From Drosophila persimilis (lineage: Eukaryota; Arthropoda; Insecta; Diptera; Drosophilidae), in assembly GCF_003286085.1 (NCBI RefSeq), contig NW_020825326.1, positions 1,488,001-1,552,000 of the forward strand: a DNA stretch of 64,000 bases, written 5' to 3'. Each line of letters opens with the position of its first letter. Position 1 is the first letter of the stretch. The translations under genes and the position numbers were made by a program. Of the stretch, positions 1 to 12,900 are shown in pieces. The notes beneath the pieces are model-generated. The model worked only from the letters and a program-made list of their open reading frames with translations, made no database searches and was not told the DNA's origin.

Positions 1-41
1 CACCGATTTCTGCCGATTTCATAGCCTATCGATCTACTCAC

Positions 42-1051
42 GTTTTCTTCTGCAGAAAGTCCGTCTCGAAGGACACACAGGTAATGACATCAGAGCTGGC
101 GTCGAAACGGTAAGGTCGCACCTCCAGCTCCTGATTGATGGACACCATTGCCCACTTGCGCTGCACCAGGGAGAAGCCCACATAGCCGCGGGGCACTTCC
201 ACCGTCTTCTCCAGGGCGAAGATGAAGTGCTGCCCGGGAGCCGGAGAGATGTCCGCGTACCTTTTGGGATAAACATCGCATTAAGTAGTCAAACGCTTCT
301 CCAATCGATTTTTGAACTTACTTCACATCGTCGGGAAAGTCCCCCACATTGACAATGGCTCGATTGGTGAGCGAGAGCTCGTCCGTGGGGCATTTGGTGG
401 CCTTCAACCGCTGCAATTTCACCAATTAAGAAAATGTACCATTGAAAGCCTATGCAACCTGATGAAACGGTATCTTTACCCCAGCTAAAGCCGTACATAT
501 TAAGGGAAAACTTTTTATTTTACTGGAGTCAGGCTATTTTATTTATAATCCTGCTATATCTGCAGCAAATCACTACGAATTATTCCATGGCCACCTGTAT
601 TTATGAGTATTTAAGAGTGCATTTATATTTCGAGGAAATTTTTTAGACTTTCAAAAGAGAAAAATTATATAAAAAATGTATTATATAGTTATCTTGAGGA
701 ACAACTATTTTATTACCATACCTATGTACATACATATGTACATATATATAAATGGAATGGAACTTAAGTTTTTTCCTATAACAGTTATATGACCTAAAGA
801 AAATTCTGCTGTTGTAAGCACTAAAGCATGAAATCTCTGCAAATAAATTATCCCTATAGTATCAGTCAGGTACAAGGTATATAGGATAGGTATCCAATAC
901 CACATACATAATCATTATCGTGATTCTTAAGCTGTAGCCATCTTTCGAGCTGATGGAAAGATGTACCCAAGTACCATGATTTTACAGACTCTTATAATAC
1001 AAAAATATTTACAGGCTTAAATAAATTATGAATTGCACTCACATAAGACAT
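42..1051 (-). CDS. comt: N-ethylmaleimide-sensitive factor (NSF), 5' coding exons only
   Basis: Three coding exons fit together in phase on the minus strand: 1043-1051 (only Met-Ser-Tyr, then a GTGAGT donor), 322-410 and 42-260, whose GTGAGT donor sits at 41-36. The joined start reads MSYRLKATKCPTDEL, then a segment with GDFPDDVKYADISPAPGQ and GFSLVQRKWAMVSINQELEV, ending FETDFLQKK. This is the N-terminal (N) domain of NSF, the hexameric AAA+ ATPase that, with alpha-SNAP, takes apart SNARE complexes after vesicle fusion. The N domain binds SNAP/SNARE; the D1 and D2 ATPase domains lie beyond the left edge. About 105 of roughly 745 residues are present. Drosophila has two NSF genes; position next to mew and the N-terminal sequence favour comt (Nsf1) over Nsf2. 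The start is chosen because the tiny exon supplies an ATG in the right phase. The 5' UTR should continue from 1052 rightwards. Confidence 0.93.
411..1042 (-). other. comt first intron
   Basis: Intron between the three-codon first exon and the second coding exon of comt, bounded by GTGAGT (1042-1037) and an acceptor AG at 412-411 on the minus strand. It is AT-rich and contains a short TATGTACATACATATGTACA run near 720-745. I see no other gene in it. Confidence 0.8.
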
Positions 1052-2055
1052 GACTCCTGCTGCTGCGCTCTGCGAAAGTTTTCTTTGGAAGGGGGCCTTG
1101 TGTTTACAGCCTCCCCGATTATCGATTCAAATTCTTGGCACAAACTCGCGAATGAATTTGGTAACAGAAATGGGTTTTTTTTTTCCCAAAATTTGACGGT
1201 TCTTCGGCTCTCACTGCTCGATGTAGAGCTTCTCAATGCCCGGTTAAACTAACTAGCTTTGGTATCACTCGATTTCAGACAATTAATTTGCCTTAAGCGA
1301 ATTAAAGGTAGAAGTACACTGTGGGACTGGCGAAACGATTTTATGCGCAGTATTCTATCGATTTCTTCAAGCGGCGTCGCGGAGCAGTCAGGTTCTCAGG
1401 TGCTACGCCCAGGGCTGACAGCATGACGGCCTGGCGCGCAAGCGGGATTATTCAAACTGCCAACGCACAAGAGCCGAGTGATGTGACACAAAATTTTAAC
1501 ATGGCCAAAAATTCTGGCACATACGTCACAATAATGTTAATTTCTCTGTTTTTGAAGCTAATGTCATTCAGCTGTAACGGAAATTTAAATGATTTTTGTT
1601 GCCCACTGTCCAACGGAAATCGTCAAGTTTATTCATCTCTGGAAACTATTGCCACAGAATACTACGATAATTTTATGGCAATCACCTTTCTTCTGAAATA
1701 AATGGTAACTAGTTTTCACATCAAAACTAATAAAATTGTGTGTCAGTTGGTGCACCTTCAGTATAATAGAAAATAATATCGGGCATGTTTTGGGCATGTT
1801 CACCAGTACAACTTACTCAGCGCTCAGTGATGGATGCCAATACGTTATGATTTCACGATATATTTAATATTTCATAGTTTCTGGCAAACAAAAACAGCTG
1901 ACCTGGCTGCTTGTAAACAAATGCCTTTAATTTTTCAATTTATTGTTTTAAAACAAAATGACGGGAGAAATTACGTGATCTAAGAAGATCCGAACTTCTT
2001 AGATGAAACACTTGTGTTTTTAACACATTAAAAATTAAATTGCTAAGGGTCAAGC
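1052..2055. other. comt upstream region, no confident gene
   Basis: The right flank of the comt start codon should hold its 5' UTR and promoter. ATCGAT-containing sequences (GATTATCGATTC near 1120, CTATCGATTTC near 1356) resemble partial DRE sites common in Drosophila housekeeping promoters. A plus-strand open frame at 1321-1701 starts with GTG, matches nothing I know and is not called. No repeat or RNA gene was recognised. Confidence 0.4.
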
Positions 2056-2445
2056 TTATGGCCCAGCTACTCCTTCCACCATTTCATACAGGCCACACAG
2101 TTTTTCCACTTCCTTCTCCAATTTCCCAACCAATTTCTGTGTGTAGGGCCCTCCGCCTGTAGCTTGAGTTTGCAATTTGTTCTTGGCCAACTTCTTACGG
2201 ATGTTCGTCTTCCAATCTGCCCAAACCTGAAATTGTAGAATTTAAGATAGTAGTGTTAAACCCAATTCATGCTTGATTGGCGGCCAAACAGCAAAGAGCG
2301 CCGCAAAGCCCTGCCCACTTGGCATCGACAACAGCTCGGTCGCCCTTCACAAATCGTCTTTCCAAATCCAGATTGTCTCTCATGAATCCTACCAGGATTT
2401 CATCTTGAAGAGATGATTTATGCTTTCACCTGGAAAAAAAGAAGA
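2056..2445 (-). pseudogene. zeste/apontic-like Myb-SANT DNA-binding ORF, probably decayed
   Basis: On the minus strand, 2226-2056 reads VWADWKTNIRKKLAKNK, then ATGGGPYTQKL, ending EGVAGP and a TAA stop. This is the second half of the Myb/SANT-like domain found in many insect zeste-like regulators and some PIF/Harbinger-type elements (W-DWK, ATGGGP). A plausible acceptor (TTTCAG) ends at 2227. Upstream, about 2420-2290, the first helix region is seen (DEILVGFMRDN, LERRFVKGD, AKWAGL). The link is broken: that frame runs into TGA at about 2275, while a WPPIKHELG stretch typical of the family continues in another frame. The usual WKK bridge is missing and no good donor or start codon is visible. 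I read it as a pseudogene or decayed repeat-family gene. A sequencing error plus an unseen exon is the alternative. Confidence 0.5.
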
Positions 2446-3577
2446 AAGTCGTAATATTAACATAACAAGATTATTTTGAAGTACGATTTAAATGTGGCGG
2501 GAAACAGATGTCCTTACCCAGATGTTCTGTTACGCGCATGTTACAAGCACAGTCTGCGCTGTTAAATGCACATTTGTGCTGTTATGCGCAAAAATGTATT
2601 TCTTGTCAACGTTCTGATAACCAAATCGGACTGCGTCAGCTGTTTGCACCAAAACAAAAAGTGGTTGCCCAGACCAATTATTTCCGAGCCAAATTTGAGG
2701 TTGGGTTAAGAACAAATTATTTATAAAGAAAGCACAAGTTAAACTGCCCTGATACATATACATAGGTGTCAAGTTTATTTCAATGCATTAATAAGTCATA
2801 TATTTTTTCATTTAAAAAGACGTTTGCTTTTCAATTCGTTGAGCAAAATGTTTTCGTTTTGACAAGTAAGAAATCTAGCGGTTGGTGAAAACGGGACCCC
2901 CAATTTCTGTGATTTCAAAAGTGATTTACTTTGAAAATTTAATACCGAAAACTTTTGTGAAAATGAAAACCGGAGCCTGACTGAATATGATTTTCCAGCA
3001 ATATCTTTTAGGGGCAACAGGAGTCTGACAAATCCGAACGAATATGAACGAACAGCAACATACAACTGTCATGATACGAACCTCACCTCACCTTAGGTAC
3101 AAATATTTTCATTTTCACCACAAGTACAGCCTAAAGAAAAGGGTGAGCGTAGGCTTGAGTGCACTATATTTTTCTGGGCGTTATACTTGCTGTCCATACC
3201 TTTTTTCTCAGCAACATACGTTTTCTAGACACATGAGGCGAGAAACATTTTGTAAGCACCAACATGACAAAGGCGGGCGTATTTGAAAGAAAGGCCTTGC
3301 CGCCCATTCACATCGGGCCGCGGACAAGATAACAACGGAGACGGAGTGTCGAATTTTGTTCTGAGCTCAGAAAAGACCGTTGATATATTCCAAAATTAAA
3401 ATATCACCCACAAAAATTTTATTTAAAAAATATAATATTCGATATGTCATATCGGCTAATCGTTGCCGCGGTGAGGAGTTGTGCGAAGCTTTTCGACTGC
3501 CCGCACGCTTTTTAATCGTAGGAATTTGATTTAAAAATACAGGTCTTTATCAATTTCGTAAAGATAATTTTATCGCC
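2446..3577. other. intergenic stretch and probable mew promoter/5' UTR
   Basis: AT-rich DNA between the decayed SANT-like ORF and the mew 5' exon. Short open frames here lack coding character. The sequence becomes more GC-rich after about 3440, which suggests the mew transcription start lies between about 3440 and 3600, but no clear TATA box or unambiguous initiator was found. Confidence 0.35.
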
Positions 3578-3910
3578 GTGCGGGCTGCGCTTTATGTAAT
3601 TATTTTTTACCTGTGCGATTGTATGCCCATGAATTTGAGTGCCTGTGTGTGTGTCTCTGTATTTGGAGAAGGAAAACACAAAACAACAAGAAAAGCAAAG
3701 CAACTGGAAAAGAGAGTGTGGAAAATCCGTGGGCAACTACCTGTTGATCGAAGCGCCGCCATCGCCGTCGTTGACCCCGCGTCACTGCCTGCCTGCCCTT
3801 CTCTGCTTATCTCCTGCTGGGAGATTTCCGACGCTGCCGAAAGTCGGGCCATTGCCGTGCCCGGTACACGTGCACGTGCAACTCCCAGAACTACAGCTAA
3901 AAGCCGCAAC

Positions 3911-6900
3911 ATGATCATGCTGCACCACCTAAGCCGCACAGCAGCAGCAGCAGATGCGGCAGCATCCTCCTATGCCACACCTGTCCGCCAGCTCTGGCTG
4001 GTACTGCTGCTCGCGTTGGCCCTCAGTGAAGTCTGCGGCTTCAATCTGGAGCAGCGACTGCCGCTGATCAAGTACGGACACCCCCACTCGCACTTCGGCT
4101 ACTCCGTGGCCACCCACACCATCGGCGAAGCCAACTCGGCGAACAACACCAAGTGGTAAGTGCATTTTCCTATGGGGAAAATGAAACGATTCTCAAAATC
4201 GCATCTAAATTTGTGTATGCCCCCAGCAGACAGTACTCGTAGTTGTTGGTGAAATGGATCATAAATCGTCGAATCTGTTAGAGTTCTTAAGCCCAGGGTC
4301 AAAAGTCAAAAGAGAAGACAGATAGATCACCCTACAGAATGAGTTCCGACGAATGCGCACACTTGCTTCATTAACAATGACGCTTATGCGGAGATTCCGT
4401 CCCGTCCTGCCTCTCTGGCCGGAGTAACACTCGTTAGCTCCACCAACACCCCTCACGAGTTGTACAGGAAAGAGTACTGCTTCAACGCCATCCCATCTCT
4501 GTTCAATTGCCAGAAGATCCTTTGACGAATCAAAGGCACTGCCGCCAGAAGGTGAACGTGAACGTGAAAATGTCGAAGAATCATTTCTAGGGGGCTACGC
4601 CAAACGCCAAACGCCAAACGGCAAACGCCAAACTGGTTTTAATATTGGCCAAATCGATTTTAGCTTAATTGACTGACATTGATTGTTATTAATCAGCAGA
4701 ACTGGACAACAAAAATGCGAATTTCCATTGCAATTGTTGTTGTCGAATGCTGCTGCTGCTGTTGCTAATGCGCGAAACTTGTTTAAGCCAACTTTTTATT
4801 ATTATTTGCATACGTATTCGTATTCGCATTCGTATTCGCTTGAATTAACTTAAAGTGCTTGAATATTGATTATTTCGAGAGATGATGCCAGGCCACAAAT
4901 ATTGGAGTCGGCTACAGATTCATGAAAAATTCCAGCTAGTACTAGCCATTGATGGCTAAAGGATTTGGCCGACTTCTGAAATGGCTTGATACGAGTATCA
5001 GTACTAGTATCAGTGCTGCTCCCTTTGAAGGATGTCTGTCGACTTTGTTTGTTTGCGATACGAAAAAACAAAAATGAGTCTTCGTTTTGGTGGTCTGAAG
5101 TTTACAGTACATGTGTGACAATTTCCTTGTTTGCCTTTTGACATTTCTGTTGATTCTTTTCTTTATCGGAACTTATTTTATTTTTGCAAATATTCATCGC
5201 TGTCTTATGCGGGGGCTAATATTATCGTGTCACTTCACAGATAGCGCTCGAGATACTCGTACTCGCACTCGTACTCCGAGAAGAAGAACAACGCCTCCTC
5301 TTGACGGGGCATTGTCATAGCGGATGTCCATTGATTTGCATGTGACTGTGTCTGTCTGGGACTATGGTTCAGCTTAAATTTGGATCCGACCCGGGCCGGG
5401 CCGGGTTCAGTAGCTAAAGAGCCATTAAAGGTGTCTTCGATGCCTGCCTTCGACGTCGTCAATGGGAATAGAGTTTGGCCTGAAATGCCAGACGACAGCT
5501 CCAGCTCCAGCTCCAAACTGGGCAGACAAAACGGAGCCAACTGGCACTGGCCATAAAAATGGGCAGAAAGAAAATCAGAAATCAATACTCAATACGTATA
5601 AGACGAAGTCGCGATACGCTATAACCATGACATTGAGGCCTCTGGAACTGGAAGTCCCAGCACCTGGCACTCGGCACCCGACATTCGAGTTTCCTTTTGA
5701 TGATCTCTAAGTTGGGCAAGTGGTAATACAACTTCTCGGCTGCTTCCAGTGGGTCAAAGCAATTAGATTTCCCCCGCTCCAGACTCTGTTTATCCAACCT
5801 TATAAAGAACTAATCGACATTCCAACCAGAGATCTACGTAGAGATTCCCATAAAGATGTATTGTATGCAACCCCAGGAACATTAGAAGCGATGGAAAGGA
5901 CCCAAGTTGAGGATTGAGGAAATGCTATGCCCATTGAGAAGTAGTAGATGTGCATGTATGTTTGTGTTTATTTATCTTTGAGTGATACAGATTCATTTCG
6001 AATGCACAAATCGAAAATAGTATCTGTATATATCTGCTACCTTACAATATAAAAGGATACAGAAACACATGTTTTATTTTTTATTAGGAAACATGCACAT
6101 ACATTTATACATATGTACATATACATACAGATACATTTAAAAGCAGCATTGTACAGATTGATGAGTGATGAGGAGATTCAGATACATTTTTCAGAGACGT
6201 CCTCAGATATATTTTGCAGATACAAACTCAAGATAGCTCATTTACATCTTCATCCGATTTTGATTTTGATCCAATTGAGGGATGCAGGCTAAGTGCATTT
6301 GGACCTTTGCCGCTCTCTCCTTTCCTCCTCCTCTGGCAGACTTTCCCACAGCTGGTTTTAGGGCTCATTCCTGTTCCTGCACTGAGAGCGAGATGCAGAC
6401 AGAGAGAGAGAGAGAGAGAGTGTAGGCATCCACGGTGCACACCGAATGCTCTTGTCGTTTTGTCATGCGGAACGAGCAGGCAGCTCCAGGCCCAGCTCCA
6501 GCTCCAGTGTGTCATGGGGCCATACACGCTGACAGCTCCTTTGGCCATGATCAAGGCTGTGCTGGGTGGGGGGGTTGTGGCGGAACAAGGAACAAGGAAC
6601 AAAAGCCGCCGCTTGCAATCAAAAATCCATTTACATGTTAACTCGCATCATCCGTGCTTACCCCCGATCGCACCCGCCTCCCCCACAGTCACCCCCCAGT
6701 ACCCTACGCATACGCTCGTACGCGTCTGCATGCAGTAAAATTTTTTGATTTGCTGACAAACGAATGTCATGTCCGTCATGTCCGTCATGTCCGTCATGCT
6801 TTCCCCTGCTATTCCTTCCATCTCCGCCTCTGCCTCTGCCTCTGCCTCCGCCTGTCCAACCGTCTACCCATCGTCTGCCTATCTGTCTTTCTGCCTTTCC

Positions 6901-9900
6901 CTCTGTCCGCCGCCCGTCTGCTGAACGTGCAGATCACGCGCTCTGTGGGGTCCACCGGACTGAGAACTCTCTACAAAAAGCAACTACATTGGTTACTCTC
7001 GCGCGAGAGACCCTGTGGAACGTGTGTTACCTAGGACTACACTACGGAATTGCTACCACTTTTGGAAAGGTGATGCAATCGGCAGTGTTGGATAGCGTAG
7101 AGAGTGACGGAGAACACGTGTAGGTTTCTTCACTTTCTTCAGATTGCTTCAAACTACGAAGTCTGACTAAGAAGAGAACGAAAAAAAACTCGGGCCCTGC
7201 GTACACCATGGCTCCGCAGTCCTGAGCAGCTGAGTGGAAGGAGCTTTCCGATTCCATCTCTGATGGGAGCTCAGCTTTAATGGCTGCATTTTCGTCTGTC
7301 TCTGCTGAACTATATCTTTTGAGTTAAATAAGATATCGATCAGATCAAAGCTTAGCTTTAAAAGCTACAGCCTGTGTACTTTTCGGCGCTTTCGCTCAGC
7401 TTTCACCCACTACACGAGGATCTGCCTGCATTCAATAGGCGGAGATCGTGATGGAGAGCCTTTTTTAGAATAGCTACATACGTTTCTTTCCTTTCGTTCC
7501 GTTGCCTTCCATTCTCTTCTGTGAGTCTCGAGTCCGGAATCAGCACCAATTCGTTCCTGGAGAGTCAGTCTTCTTCGTTCCGGACTCATCGGAATAGCAG
7601 AGAGCTGACTGTCAGAGCGGACTTCAGCGTAGCTACTGCGTGAGCGACGATTGGACTCGGATTGAGCGACACATCGACGACTGTGCCTCCTACGTTCCAG
7701 CACCTTGAATTCTGATCTCACTGATTTCGCACCCGTGTCGCATCCACTTGTTGACATACTCGCCTTTCTGTCGCGTACTAGTGCGAGTATTTGTTTTGTA
7801 AATGGGATGCGGCCAGCAAAATGAATCGTAAATGGAAATGTCACTCAGGTGCAGCCCGAGATAAGCGAAATTGCGGCGCGCTTTCCACTGCAGTGGAGCA
7901 ACGATAATTATAGGTATAATTATAATTATCGCTGCTCAGTATGCGCGACGTGCACCGCCGGATCCTCCAGTGGAAGTCGTCGGGATGGAAACCATCCGAA
8001 GGTCGCGAACGCGAACGCGAATGATTTCGGCTGGCCGACTTGACAGCATGTCCATATTTCGGATACGTGTGACTGTCAATTTTCTGCTAAGCTTCGATGT
8101 TCCAATTCGTTTAGGGGAAAAATGTGCCCCAGTGTCCGATGTACACAAAAAAGCATCTCCGTATCTGCATCTGCATCTGTATCTGGTAAGATGACAGTGA
8201 TGATGGTGAATGTATTGCTTTAGTTGGGATCGTTATTAATCTATTATCTCGGTTTGCTGATTCTTATACATACATACATGTGTAAGCATATACATACATA
8301 AGTACGAATATGGATCTTGTGGATCTCTTGGATCCGCTCCCTGCTTCGCCGATTCTCCTGCTCTGGGTCTTGGGTGTTGTGCCAACATGTGTTCCCGGTT
8401 GGGTTCGCTGCTCTGCTAAAGCCCCGCACCGAGCTAGAAAAAAGAACAGCATACAAAAAAACGTTTCGCCGAAATGAGGTCAACAGACGCCAAACAGTCG
8501 GGCGGCAGGGGTAGGGGCAGGGGGCGCTTGGGTGGTGTCTGTGCTGTATGGTGTACGGTGTATGGTGTGGGGTCTTCCCGGCATAGACATAGGCTGGTCG
8601 ACAGTTTATGGTTATTATTGTTGCTGGTTCCCATTCCCATTTCGGATATCGTGGATGTTCGCACATCGGGCATACGCATATCTATGCGTGCGCGTGTGTG
8701 CGTGTGTGCGTATCCGTTGGGCGGCCAAATAGTTGGCCCAGGCCGAAAGCCCATTCCTCATGAACAGAGCTCCCCTTCCACTTCCACTTCCACACCCATT
8801 CCCACTCCCACTCCCCTTCCTCCTGCCCCAAGCCAATCCCACTGTGCGCCGCCACTGGCGGACATACATAAACAAATGAAGTCAAAAACGGCAAATGCAA
8901 AAAGCGCCAAGACCGAAAAACGCAGAAGACGAAATGGCCAAAAACACTTGCTGAAGACATTTACAATACGCAGACGAGCACACGGACGGGCATACAGTCG
9001 CGTTCAACGGCATAGGAGTCCATTGAGGGCGAATTTCCCATAAACGAACGGCCATGTCAACTGAACGGAGCATCGCACCTAGTGGAACCAAAAACCATCC
9101 TCTGCCCTAGCCCCTAGCTCCCTCAACATCTCCCATGATCGCATCCATGGTTCCATAGTTATCCATGGATCCCTTGTAAGCATGTCCGATGCATGTACGA
9201 GTACTCATTCTATACAAAATACTGTACTGTACGCTGCTATTGTGACCGCCACTGTAGCTACTCTTGTACGAGTGTGAGCCAGCATGGATACAGAATTGAT
9301 GCCTGGTTGTTCGACGACGTTCTGGGGATATTAAGTGCTAACTTTGGGGCGACTGAAGGGCAGAGCAGCGAGAGGAGGACTTTAGAGGCTCCATGGGAAA
9401 AGTTCACTTGTTTTGTCGGCAAGGGAAACTACAAAAATAAAAAGAGAACAGAACGCAGATTTAGCCAATCGAAAGCACAGTAAACGCTTCCTACAAATGC
9501 AGCTCACAATTATGTGCGAATAACAGGATGATATAGTAACAATCCAGGAATCTTTATCGGAAATATGGCTTGTGTTCGGCCAGATCTTTGACATAAAGAT
9601 CTTCATAGGTATACACTACACGTAGTTCTTGAAAATAATCGAATCTACGCAAAATGTTATGCTCAGAAAACTGTAACTAACCACAGCTGTGTCCCTACTG
9701 GACATTGCATGCTAAACAGGCACCTGCAGGCTTTGCCTGCGGGAAGGTAGACTCTGGAACACATCCTGAGCATCGTAGAAGTCGGAGCTCTTATACCGGT
9801 ATAGATTATTGCACAAGGTCGCATTCGAGTACTCTCTGTTGGTGCTGTCTTAGCGACTGCCCACTGTAGCGTCGCCCCTTGCCACACACAACTCAATGGG

Positions 9901-12900
9901 AAGTTGAGCGGGCCATAAACATGCGTGAAAATTCAATTGATTTTCCAGGGCGGGGCCGGGAGCGCGGTGCGGGGCGGGGCGGGGCGGTGCGTATTTATAG
10001 ACCAGGAAAAATAAGCCGAAAGAGAAGAAAATTGGCCATCTTTGTGTGGGAAACAACCAGCTTGTCAGATCGCGGAACGCCGTTCGTATCGGGCCTGGGC
10101 AGCAGCTGTTGGGTGTCGAGTGAGGCGGCGAGCAATGGTATCTAACAGATACCCGTGCTACAAATGTTGTGGGGAACATTTGCAAATGCGAAACTGCGAA
10201 ACTGCGAAAACTTGCAACATAATTTCAGCCAGCAACTAATGAGGCTCGAGGCCCCTGAAAGTGTTTCCACAACTGATCCAAGCACCCCGCTCCATGCTCT
10301 ATGCTCCTCCACAACTCCACGCAAGCTGCTATACTCGCAAGAGACCAGGGATCGTAGAGCGGACGGCGTGTGGGCGTCTTGATTTATTGCCAATTGGTAG
10401 GCAGAGGCAGCAAAGAGTTTTGAGGAGGCTCGAGCAGAGAGCTAAGCCAAGTGGAGATGTGTTGTGCCCCACTCGAAACCCGAATCCGAATCAAAATCAA
10501 AATCAAAATCCATTGACGCGTGGGTTAGCTCCGAAGCATCGCAAGCAAAATAAAAGTATCGCGCAGATCATTCTGCTTTCTGCGCATAGAAATCAAAGTG
10601 CCCACGCCTTGGGCAAGAGGCATGAGGCATGAGGCAAGGGGCAGGGGGCAGGGGGCACGGCACGGCCCTGTCCTCTGAAAACCATAAAAATAAGTATTGT
10701 CCCATGAGCACACGATAAATCAATAATTCCCAAAATGCGGCAACTGTTCGGGCTGCTGCTGCCACCGCTGATCACAGGCCGACAAATTGCCCTGGGGCAA
10801 GCAAAATTGTTTACCATAATAGTGGAGCGACGGATGAGCGAAAGGATCAGAAAGATCAGGTACACGTCATAGAAGTGACTGGTAGGATCGGAGGATAGAA
10901 AGGAGGACTAGCAGATCATGCAGCAGAATAATGTTTTTATGAATAACGAATAATGAAATAACAAAGATCCTTATGTTGGATCCTGAAAGCATTAGCAGCT
11001 AGACCAATAGAGCATGGGAAAGCCGTTACCAGACCCCTCTCCTGATCACCATACTGATCGCTGACCCACTCTGAATTGAATGGCAACCGCAGTCAGAAAG
11101 CTATCACAGATCCCACAGATCCCATGTTGGGATCATCGCTTGGCTCATCTCACGCAGATTTTCTTGCCATGGCATTAACCCTGGCCACAGTCGCAGTCGG
11201 AGTCGGAGTCCGAGTCACATGGGTGAGATTTATGGAGCAAATACTGGGGCTCCCTTCCTCACGTCTCTCCTCTGCTGCCCATGTAGTAGGTGCCCGGGGC
11301 TAGCCGAGAATTGTGCGAATGAAACTCGTTACCAAAAGCAAAATACGTTAAGAGAGAACGAGAAAAAAAGAGAGACAGAGAGGGAGAGAGAGAGAGAGAG
11401 AGCGCGAGAGGAAGAAGGTCAGACAAAGCCGCAGATGGATCGAACCATTGCCAATACCTGCCCCAGTCCCAGTCCCTGTCCCAGTCTCAGTCTCAGTCTC
11501 AGTCCCAGATGAAGTTGAAGTTGAAGTAAACTGAAACTTTGTTGGGATATCCCCCTCTCTGGCTCTCCAGCTCTCCAGCTCTCCAGCACTGCTCCAGCTA
11601 TACCTCTCACCATCTCCCATCTCCCATCACCCATCCTCATCTTCCATCTTCCATCTGGCTTGGCATCTACCTCAATCCGGTCCAAAGTTGGGGTTGTTAC
11701 TTCCCGCTTCTTACCGCTTCTTGCTCTGCTCCGATCTCTGCTCTGATCGTGCTGCTCTCCGTTTGTTCGCTTGTTTCTAATGAAAATTGACGCCGTGCTG
11801 GTAATTTAAGTTGTTTTCGTATGGTTTGCTTTCGGCTCTTCTTATTTCTTTGCCTTCTTTCTTCTCTCTTCTCTCTTCTCTCTGGGTTTCTTCTGCGGTG
11901 CTGTGTTGTTGTTTCTGGCTTCGGTTTTGGGGCCTTGTGGGGCTCTGTTTGCGTGCTGTGATGTGCTATGCTGTGCGATCGCCTCAGATCGCTTCGGCTA
12001 TTGGCTATTGGTTCTTGTTGTTTTTGTTTTGTTTTTTTTTTACTGACTTTTCTGACTTGTTTTTCGTTTGTTGTTTGGCTGTTAAAAATTTTGTGCGTTT
12101 TTCTTACGGTTAACTGTTGTGGACCGTTTCACACTGGGGATCGTGCCGAAACAATTGAAGATCATCTCTGTCCTTTTCGCTTAGAAGTTGGTCTCTGGGG
12201 AAACGTCTTCGTTAGCAGCTCGTTAGCGTTCGAAGGGATTGTGTCTGCAGAACAGAGCCATTAATCAGGTCTGGAACTGATGCTGGTGATGGTGCTGGTG
12301 ACCCCGGCGACACTTTAAGAAGCGATCGGGGTCACCCTGACTGTCACTATTTGATCAGCTGCAACGTTCCATCGTTAATCAAAAGATACTTTTATCAGGT
12401 ATATTAAGCTTCGAACTGGTTCATTTCGTAAGCTTTTCCGACATCCATTTAAGTGTTCTTATCCGATTGATTGTTGAACCGTCTTCACCTCGAAACGTAA
12501 CTATTTGTTGCCTCTACGCGTACTCCAGGGCTCTTGTTCCTATCACCACCGATTGACTGAAATTAACCGAATTTTCTTGAGAGAGTGAGAACATAAGCTG
12601 TTCGTCGTCTCCCTGCGAGAGCGTAAGAGATGGCATTAGGGAGGGGGTGCTACCAAGTTGACAAAAGATTTCAAATTGAATGAAAGCAACTTTCCTTGAC
12701 TTTTCTTTGATCTGGTCGAATGCTCATTACTCGGCTATAAAATGCTTTCAAATTCATTATTCCAAAAATGATGATAGATTTATGGATAGATATATAAATA
12801 GATAGATAGATAGATAGATGGCTAGATAGATGGCTAGATAGATGTCCTTTACAAGCATCTAGATATCTACAAGATCGAAGACTATACAATGTTCCTTTAG

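Noticed and set aside
1321-1701. 126-codon plus-strand frame beside comt
   Set aside because: GTG start, no recognisable motif, overlaps the expected comt promoter/5' UTR.
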